Source: an uncultured Actinomycetes bacterium (GTDB taxonomy: Bacteria; Actinomycetota; Actinomycetes; S36-B12; UBA5976). Taken from it: a stretch of 10,483 nucleotides of DNA. Made by a program: the position numbers and the translations under genes. The notes under the pieces are model-generated. The model saw nothing but the letters and a program-made list of their open reading frames with translations. It ran no database searches and was not told the DNA's origin. The DNA lies in contig CAIYGJ010000133.1 in NCBI GenBank assembly GCA_903925705.1, positions 1 through 10,483 of the forward strand, written 5' to 3'. Positions within the stretch are counted from its first letter, which is position 1. Every line of letters starts with the position of its first letter. Below are positions 5,612-10,483 of the stretch, piece after piece.

Positions 5612-7483
5612 GTGACCCAATCTGCTGTCCGCAACGACCTTCGAAATGTTGCCATTATTGCCCACGTTGACCATGGAAAAACCACACTTGTAGATGCCAT
5701 GCTTTGGCAATCCGGTGCTTTTCGCGCAAACCAAGATGTAAATGACCGAGTCATGGATTCGATGGACCTTGAGCGCGAAAAGGGAATTACCATCCTGGCC
5801 AAGAACACCGCCGTTAGATACGTAGGTCCAGCTGCACCAGAAGGCGGCGTCACACTAAACATCATCGATACCCCAGGTCACGCTGACTTCGGTGGTGAAG
5901 TCGAGCGCGGGCTTGAAATGGTTGACGGCGTTGTCTTGCTAGTTGACGCAAGTGAAGGCCCATTGCCACAAACTCGATTCGTACTCCGCAAGGCGCTGCA
6001 AAAGCGACTTCCAGTAATTCTCTTGATTAATAAAGTCGATCGCCCGGATGCTCGCATTGCCGAAGTAGTCGATGAAACTTATGAACTATTTTTCGATCTA
6101 GACGCTGACGAAGAACAAATTCAGTTCCCAATTGTTTACGCATCAGCTAAAGCAGGTCGCGCATCTCTAACTCGTCCCGTCGATGGTGGAATGCCAGATG
6201 AAGAAGATCTTGAACCATTGTTCGCAACTTTGATTGGTAGCATTCCGGCTCCAACTTACGATCCAGAAGCCCCACTTCAGGCACACGTAACAAACCTTGA
6301 CTCGTCCCCATACCTTGGACGCTTAGCACTATGTCGTGTTATCAACGGCAACATCAACAAGGGACAGCAAGTCGCTTGGATGAAATCTGATGGCACAACT
6401 GAGCGTGGAAAAATTGTCGAACTTTTGATGACAGAGGCGCTAGATCGAGTTCCAGTAGATTCAGCAGGACCTGGTGACATCATTGCGGTTTCTGGTTTTG
6501 AAACAATAACTATCGGCGAAACATTAGCTGATCCAGAAAATCCAGTTGCGCTACCACTATTTGTAATTGATGAGCCATCAATCTCGATGACCATTGGTAT
6601 CAACAGCTCACCGCTTGCTGGCGAAACTGGAAGTAAAGTTACTGCCCGTTTGCTCAAGACTCGTCTTGAAGCCGAGCTGGTAGGTAACGTTTCAATTCGC
6701 GTGCTAGATACCGAGCGACCTGATACTTGGGAAGTTCAAGGACGAGGCGAACTTCAACTTGCAGTTCTTGTTGAACTTATGCGCCGCGAGAAGTTTGAAA
6801 TGACTGTTGGTAAGCCACAGGTTGTAACCAAGGAAATCGGTGGCAAAATCCACGAGCCGATGGAACGCCTGACCATTGACGTACCAGAAGATTACGTTGG
6901 CGTTGTCACTCAGCTTTTGGGCTTACGAAAAGGCCGCCTAGAACAAATGGTTAATCATGGAACTGGTTGGGTTCGCATGGAATATATAGTTCCAGCGCGT
7001 GGCCTAATTGGTTTCCGTACCGAGTTCCTGACTGAAACTCGTGGCACCGGACTCATGCACCACATTTTCGAAAAGTACGAACCTTGGTTTGGTGAGTTAC
7101 GCACTCGTCCATCAGGTTCTTTGGTTTCGGATCGACGTGGCGCGGTTACCTCATACGCGTGCTTTGGGTTGCAAGAGCGTGGCACTTTGTTTGTGTCTCC
7201 AACAACCGAAGTATATGAAGGCATGATTGTCGGCGAAAATGCTCGCGCAGAAGACATGGATGTTAACGTCGTGCGCGAAAAGAAGCTCACAAACGTTCGA
7301 TCTGCAACAGGCGATGAACTAGAGCGCCTGATTCCTGCAAAGCAACTAAGTCTTGAGCAGGCACTGGAATTCTGTCGTGAAGATGAGTGCGTTGAGGTAA
7401 CACCAACTGCAGTTCGAATTCGTAAAGTTGCCTTAGCAAAAGTTGACCGCGATCGTAATCGAACGAAAGCCCGCAATAACTAG
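5612..7483 (+). CDS. typA: Ribosome-associated translational GTPase TypA/BipA
   Basis: GTPase of the EF-G-like family that binds the ribosome and supports growth and ribosome assembly under stress or cold. 623 residues, normal length. G1 is AHVDHGKTT at 17-25, the switch-I block is MDSMDLEREKGITI (48-61), G3 is DTPGHADFGGEVERG (86-100), G4 is NKVD (140-143) and G5 is SAKAG near 174. The EF-Tu-like domain 2 follows (LDSSPYLGRLALCRVING), then the EF-G III-like and V-like domains and the BipA-specific C-terminus, with GRGELQLAVLVELMRRE, RGLIGFRTEFLTETRGTG, and the GDELERLIPAKQLSLEQALEF stretch. The GTG at 5612 follows TAGAAT. Only 9 nt separate its stop from the solute-binding protein gene, so co-transcription is likely. 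Large antisense open frames inside it are shadows. Confidence 0.97.
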   Translation: MTQSAVRNDLRNVAIIAHVDHGKTTLVDAMLWQSGAFRANQDVNDRVMDSMDLEREKGITILAKNTAVRYVGPAAPEGGVTLNIIDTPGHADFGGEVERGLEMVDGVVLLVDASEGPLPQTRFVLRKALQKRLPVILLINKVDRPDARIAEVVDETYELFFDLDADEEQIQFPIVYASAKAGRASLTRPVDGGMPDEEDLEPLFATLIGSIPAPTYDPEAPLQAHVTNLDSSPYLGRLALCRVINGNINKGQQVAWMKSDGTTERGKIVELLMTEALDRVPVDSAGPGDIIAVSGFETITIGETLADPENPVALPLFVIDEPSISMTIGINSSPLAGETGSKVTARLLKTRLEAELVGNVSIRVLDTERPDTWEVQGRGELQLAVLVELMRREKFEMTVGKPQVVTKEIGGKIHEPMERLTIDVPEDYVGVVTQLLGLRKGRLEQMVNHGTGWVRMEYIVPARGLIGFRTEFLTETRGTGLMHHIFEKYEPWFGELRTRPSGSLVSDRRGAVTSYACFGLQERGTLFVSPTTEVYEGMIVGENARAEDMDVNVVREKKLTNVRSATGDELERLIPAKQLSLEQALEFCREDECVEVTPTAVRIRKVALAKVDRDRNRTKARNN

Positions 7484-7492
7484 GTCCGCAAG

Positions 7493-9277
7493 GTGAAGTC
7501 AAACCGCTGGATGAAGTTATTAACGCTTGCAGGAATAGCACTTGCAAGTGTTGCGCTTTTAGGTGGATCGATAATTGTCAGTAATTCCCCGGGCGGCTTC
7601 AATGCTGGTTTAACGAGAGCTGTTGGAAATGGCGATACTGCGGGTGGATTACTTCGACTTGGATCGTCGGTGCCTTGTGATTCGCTAGATCCAGCACAAA
7701 CTTTTGATCCATGGTGTGCTGTGGTGCACCGGCTGTACTCCCGAAACCTAATGGCATTTGCAGGGAAACCAGGGGAGCAAGGACTAATTGTGGTTCCTGA
7801 TTTGGTGTCGGACCTGCCGGTTACAAATGCTGACAAGACGGTGTGGACTTTCACTCTCCGGCCTGACGTGTTTTGGAATGATGGTTCCCCAGTTACATCC
7901 AGTGATGTTAAGTATTCGATTCAACGCCTATTTGACGACTCATTACAAAGTCCCGTTGCACTTGAGACTTTATGTCTGTTGAGTACTTGCAATGCGGGAA
8001 AGCCGGATTACAAAGGCCCTTACATATCTCCTACTGAAGATTTAGTTTCAATTGTTACTTCAGATGATCGCACCATTGCCTTCACTCTCAACCGATCTTT
8101 TTATGAATTCCCCCGCCTGCTTGCTACACCGCAATTTGCGCCAATTCAAATGGCGCGGGATGTAGCGATGCTTAAGTCTGGATCGACATATGCGGCAAAC
8201 CCAGCATCTAATGGACCATTTTCTTTAACAATTGACCAAGCTGGCATGCAATATTCGTTTACAAAAAATGATCGTTGGACCCAGGCATCAGACGGGATTC
8301 GAATTCCAAAAGTTGACTCCATGTCTTGGAAAGTTTTTCCAGATGCCGACGCTACAGATCAAGCACTGCTTTCGGGTGAGATTGATGTGAAGTTAAATTA
8401 CGGACTTGCCCCTACTGCACGGGATGCAACGTTGGCCGATAAATCCCAACGTTCACTTATTGACAATCCAGAAATGAGTTTTGTTAACTTTCTTGTGGTT
8501 AATCCAGGAATTCCACCACTTGATCGAGCCCCATGCCGAGATGCAATTTTTTATGCATTAGACAAAGCTGATCTACAAAATATTCGTGGCGGTAGCGCAA
8601 CAGCAGCAGTTGCACACTCACTAAGTCCACCAACAGTCTTAGGGTTCGATAGTTCCTACAATCCTTATCCAAGCGGATCAAATGAAAGTGGAAATATTCG
8701 CAAGGCCAAGCAAAGTTTGGCTCAATGTGGATATCCAGATGGCTTCCAGCTAAATATGGCTTACGTTGCGATTGGAATTGGAAAAGATATTTTCCTTTCG
8801 GTTCAAAAGAGTTTGGCTCGCGTAGGCATTGTTGTGGATCCAGTAGAGTTTGCAAATTTTGCCGAGTATTTCACAACGGGAATTGGCTCTCCAGAAACTA
8901 TGAGTAGTCAAGCAATTGGGCTGGCTTCAACCGGATGGGGTCCAGATTATTCTTCTGCATATTCATTTTGGGCTCCGCTGGTTGATGGCAGAAAAATTAA
9001 AGCCTCATCAAATCAGAACTTTGCAGAACTAAACCTGGATGAGATCAATTTGCTCTTAGATTCGTTGGCCGCGGCTGAGTTACCAGCAGAATCAGCCCGA
9101 CTCAGCCGTGCTATCGAATTGCTTGTGTCTAGCGAAGCTGTCTACTTGCCCTACGCAGTAGATCGCATTGTCCTGTATCGCCCAAACATACTTACAAACG
9201 TCTACGCCCAGATCGCCCTTGGTAATCAATATGACCTAGTGAATATCGGAAAACGCGAGAATTTACCCGAAAAATAG
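7493..9277 (+). CDS. ABC transporter family-5 solute-binding protein (DppA/OppA type)
   Basis: Extracytoplasmic binding protein of the peptide/nickel/opine ABC class (SBP_bac_5). 594 residues. The N-terminus MKSNRWMKLL plus hydrophobic residues 8-29 looks like a signal peptide or membrane anchor. The ALLGGS segment at 21-26 has serine where a lipoprotein would have cysteine. Family motifs are VWTFTLRPDVFWNDGSPVTS with SDVKYSIQR (117-145), NGPFSLT near 240, FPDADATDQALLSGEIDVK (282-300), CRDAIFYALDKADL (348-361), CGYPDGFQLNMAY (412-424), and GWGPDY at 481-486. Cysteine pairs C62/C75 and C161/C166 could form disulfides. GTG at 7493 lies 9 nt after typA; ATG at 7511 is an alternative start. The substrate cannot be read from sequence. 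Its place after typA resembles lpqW in Mycobacterium, so a non-transport role is also possible. Confidence 0.88.
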   Translation: MKSNRWMKLLTLAGIALASVALLGGSIIVSNSPGGFNAGLTRAVGNGDTAGGLLRLGSSVPCDSLDPAQTFDPWCAVVHRLYSRNLMAFAGKPGEQGLIVVPDLVSDLPVTNADKTVWTFTLRPDVFWNDGSPVTSSDVKYSIQRLFDDSLQSPVALETLCLLSTCNAGKPDYKGPYISPTEDLVSIVTSDDRTIAFTLNRSFYEFPRLLATPQFAPIQMARDVAMLKSGSTYAANPASNGPFSLTIDQAGMQYSFTKNDRWTQASDGIRIPKVDSMSWKVFPDADATDQALLSGEIDVKLNYGLAPTARDATLADKSQRSLIDNPEMSFVNFLVVNPGIPPLDRAPCRDAIFYALDKADLQNIRGGSATAAVAHSLSPPTVLGFDSSYNPYPSGSNESGNIRKAKQSLAQCGYPDGFQLNMAYVAIGIGKDIFLSVQKSLARVGIVVDPVEFANFAEYFTTGIGSPETMSSQAIGLASTGWGPDYSSAYSFWAPLVDGRKIKASSNQNFAELNLDEINLLLDSLAAAELPAESARLSRAIELLVSSEAVYLPYAVDRIVLYRPNILTNVYAQIALGNQYDLVNIGKRENLPEK

Positions 9278-9392
9278 GACTTTTCTCTCTTTATACCTAT
9301 GGTTAAACCCCTTTTTCGGTATCCGCACTTATTGGTATCCAAATAGACTTCGAAGGTTAATATCCGGTAAACGTCTTGGAAGGTAAACCCCA
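9278..9392 (+). promoter_or_regulatory. Intergenic region with repeats and a probable promoter before the permease
   Basis: 115 bp between the solute-binding protein and the permease. It holds TAATAT (9358-9363), a good -10 candidate; TTGGTA at 9333-9338 is a weak -35 at 19-bp spacing. GGTATCC occurs twice (9318-9324 and 9334-9340), 16 bp apart. GGT(T)AAAC occurs three times (from 9301, 9366 and 9382). An 8-bp inverted repeat, CCGAAAAA (9267-9274) with TTTTTCGG (9312-9319), straddles the upstream stop codon. I read this as a separate, possibly regulated promoter, but no known operator is recognised. Confidence 0.4.
9378..9383 (+). promoter_or_regulatory. Ribosome binding site of the permease gene
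   Basis: GGAAGG with 9-nt spacing to ATG at 9393. This is a usable Shine-Dalgarno, unlike the housekeeping gene starts upstream, and it decides the start codon. Confidence 0.65.
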
Positions 9393-10358
9393 ATGTCCTT
9401 GGTCGAAGCCACCGAAACAGACGCTGTCGTCGGGCGAACCCTGCGGCAGCTGGCTTGGGCTCGACTGCGCAAAGATCGAGTTGCTGTTGTCAGCATCTTC
9501 GTACTGGCATTCATCCTATTCATCGCAGCTTTTGGACCATTGATCTCGAAGTGGATGGGAGTTAATCCCTTCGATTTCAACACAGACTTATTAAGTGATG
9601 CTGGAAGTTTGCCGCTTGGTCCATTTGGTGGGGTTTCCTTGGATCATCCTCTAGGTGTTGAGCCGTTAACAGGTCGTGATATTTCAGCCCGACTCCTTTA
9701 CGGAACTCGCATCTCGTTATTTATTGCACTATCAGCAACGCTTATTACCGTTGTTGTTGGAACAGTCGTTGGCATCGTGGCCGGTTATTCACGTGGCAGA
9801 ACTGACACGTTGTTAAGTCGCTTCATGGATATCACTTTGGCGTTTCCTTTGCTCCTGGTGATTATTGCGATGTCACCCGTTCTTGAACAGCGCCTACAAG
9901 CATGGGGATTGCCAGATGGTAATCCTTCACGAATCACAACTTTGATTTTAGTTTTGAGTGTTTTTGGTTGGCCATACCTAGCTCGACTGGTTCGTGGACA
10001 GGTGCTTTCGTTGCGAGAACGAGAATTTGTTGAAGCAGCTGTTTCAATTGGCTCTAGTAAGCGCAGGATTTTGTTTCGCGAATTATTACCTAATCTCTGG
10101 GCACCGATTTTGGTGTATGCGACGATCGCGATGCCAGGATTGATTGGCGCCGAAGCTGCGCTGGCTTACCTTGGAATTTCAGTTGTGCCGCCTACGCCAA
10201 CCTGGGGTTCCATGCTTGAGGAATCAGTTGGGTACTTCACGGTAGATCCCTTCTATTTCTTCGTTCCACTTTCGATGCTGTTAGCTGCGGTGCTTTCCTT
10301 TAACTTGCTAGGAGATGCTTTGCGGGATGCCTTGGATCCGAAAGCCGATAGAAACTAA
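9393..10358 (+). CDS. ABC transporter inner-membrane permease, DppC/OppC type
   Basis: Permease subunit of a peptide/nickel-class ABC importer. 321 residues, somewhat longer than the usual 280-300. The N-terminal OppC_N-like part (LRQLAWARLRKDRVAVVS, 17-34) leads into the first membrane helix at about 29-51. A loop with HPLGVEPLTGRDISARLLYGTRISL (85-109) is typical of DppC, here with PLTGRD in place of the more common DxxGRD. Further helices lie near 109-131, 148-165, 183-200, 235-260 and 288-308. The EAA loop that contacts the ATPase is EAAVSIGSSKRR (214-225) followed by LPN at 232-234. The C-terminus NLLGDALRDALDPK is characteristic. Such permeases work with a DppB-type partner and one or two ATPases; none is between this gene and the binding protein, so they must lie downstream or elsewhere. 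Confidence 0.94.
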   Translation: MSLVEATETDAVVGRTLRQLAWARLRKDRVAVVSIFVLAFILFIAAFGPLISKWMGVNPFDFNTDLLSDAGSLPLGPFGGVSLDHPLGVEPLTGRDISARLLYGTRISLFIALSATLITVVVGTVVGIVAGYSRGRTDTLLSRFMDITLAFPLLLVIIAMSPVLEQRLQAWGLPDGNPSRITTLILVLSVFGWPYLARLVRGQVLSLREREFVEAAVSIGSSKRRILFRELLPNLWAPILVYATIAMPGLIGAEAALAYLGISVVPPTPTWGSMLEESVGYFTVDPFYFFVPLSMLLAAVLSFNLLGDALRDALDPKADRN

Positions 10359-10359
10359 G

Positions 10360-10386
10360 TTTTTCAGTTTCTCGAGAACTGAAAAA
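10360..10386. repeat. Perfect 10-bp inverted repeat after the permease gene
   Basis: TTTTTCAGTT (10360-10369) pairs with AACTGAAAAA (10377-10386) around a 7-nt loop containing CTCGAG. It starts 2 nt after the permease stop. The T-run is on the 5' side and the A-run on the 3' side on both strands, the reverse of a standard intrinsic terminator. It may be an RNA 3'-end stabiliser, a processing site, a weak terminator or a protein-binding palindrome. Confidence 0.6.
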
Positions 10387-10415
10387 ACACAACCTCAACC
10401 GGGGAAGTGAAAAAT

Positions 10416-10424
10416 GTGATTCAC
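10416..10424. repeat. Small palindrome GTGATTCAC upstream of the last gene
   Basis: GTGA-T-TCAC is symmetric around its centre; another GTGA sits at 10407-10410. It lies about 50 bp before the next start codon, where an operator could sit. This is short enough to occur by chance. Confidence 0.2.
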
Positions 10425-10466
10425 CCGAATCGCTACCTAAAGATGTGGTCAATGCCATATCTCAAT

Positions 10467-10471
10467 GGAGG
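10467..10471 (+). promoter_or_regulatory. Ribosome binding site of the last gene
   Basis: GGAGG followed by AAAT and ATG at 10476. The spacing is short (4 nt, or slightly more if a shifted pairing is used), but the site is strong and marks a real gene start. Confidence 0.6.
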
Positions 10472-10475
10472 AAAT

Positions 10476-10483
10476 ATGAAGAA
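10476..10483 (+). CDS. Start of a further gene, only the first codons visible
   Basis: ATG AAG AA at the window end gives Met-Lys-(Lys or Asn). The strong GGAGG upstream and same-strand position after an ABC permease make a real start likely. The lysine-rich beginning would suit a signal peptide, for example of another solute-binding protein, but two codons cannot show this. Confidence 0.5.

Noticed and set aside
5554..5865. Minus-strand open frame spanning the ychF-typA gap and the start of typA
   Set aside because: It covers the conserved P-loop coding region of typA in antisense and would block its promoter; no protein features were seen.
6277..6657. 126-codon open frame on the minus strand inside typA
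   Set aside because: Shadow of domain 2 of TypA; no recognisable motif or start signal.
6955..7476. 173-codon open frame on the minus strand inside typA
   Set aside because: It is fully antisense to strongly conserved TypA sequence, has a serine/arginine-rich low-complexity composition typical of an antisense shadow, and has no promoter or Shine-Dalgarno.
8499..8855. 118-codon minus-strand open frame inside the solute-binding protein gene
   Set aside because: The plus-strand frame has clear family motifs through this stretch; the antisense frame is repetitive in L, Q and H and has no start signals.
9278..9392. Possible remnant of a DppB permease between the binding protein and DppC-type permease
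   Set aside because: Only 115 bp, and no permease-like peptide was seen in the stretch; it reads as non-coding.
1..10483. CRISPR arrays, tRNA or rRNA genes, insertion sequences, toxin-antitoxin pairs or defence islands
   Set aside because: No repeat-spacer arrays, RNA gene landmarks, transposase motifs or terminal repeats were seen; all long frames are accounted for by known families.

Overview
The window reads as an ordinary chromosomal stretch of a low- to mid-GC actinobacterium (mid-40s % GC by eye). The gene order resembles one I remember from Mycobacterium tuberculosis and other actinobacteria: fumarase, DUF4245 protein, xseB, xseA, ispH (lytB2), a small membrane protein, ychF. A second remembered neighbourhood follows, typA next to a family-5 solute-binding protein (the typA-lpqW position). 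The compact layout, low GC, 4-nt and 23-bp tail overlaps and leaderless gene starts would fit a streamlined aquatic lineage such as the freshwater Nanopelagicales (acI), but that placement is inference and no marker here proves it.

Layout. 1-898 (-) is the N-terminal part of a class I fumarase, cut by the window edge. It diverges from a DUF4245 membrane-anchored protein (984-1529, +), which is followed after 9 nt by xseB (1539-1754, +). xseB meets xseA (1751-2974, -) tail to tail, sharing the four bases TTAA. xseA diverges from ispH (3034-3999, +), whose end overlaps a small four-helix membrane protein (3977-4387, -) by 23 bp. That gene diverges from ychF (4454-5527, +). Then come typA (5612-7483, +), a family-5 ABC solute-binding protein (7493-9277, +), a DppC/OppC-type permease (9393-10358, +), and the first codons of another gene (10476 onward, +).

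Function. The left two thirds is housekeeping: TCA cycle (fumarase), DNA repair (exonuclease VII), isoprenoid precursor synthesis (IspH), and ribosome-associated P-loop NTPases (YchF, TypA). The right third is part of a peptide/nickel-type ABC importer. No RNA genes, insertion sequences, CRISPR arrays or prophage pieces were seen.

The most notable pattern is regulatory. Eight gene heads carry a TANNNT-like -10 hexamer 6-8 nt in front of the start codon, with no usable Shine-Dalgarno, which predicts leaderless mRNAs. The permease and the next gene instead have a real Shine-Dalgarno. Other points of interest are the convergent xseA/xseB arrangement, the TAG stop of DUF4245 lying inside the xseB -10 element, a serine where a lipobox cysteine would be expected in the solute-binding protein, and a permease with no visible partner. 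I do not see a clear new multi-gene system.
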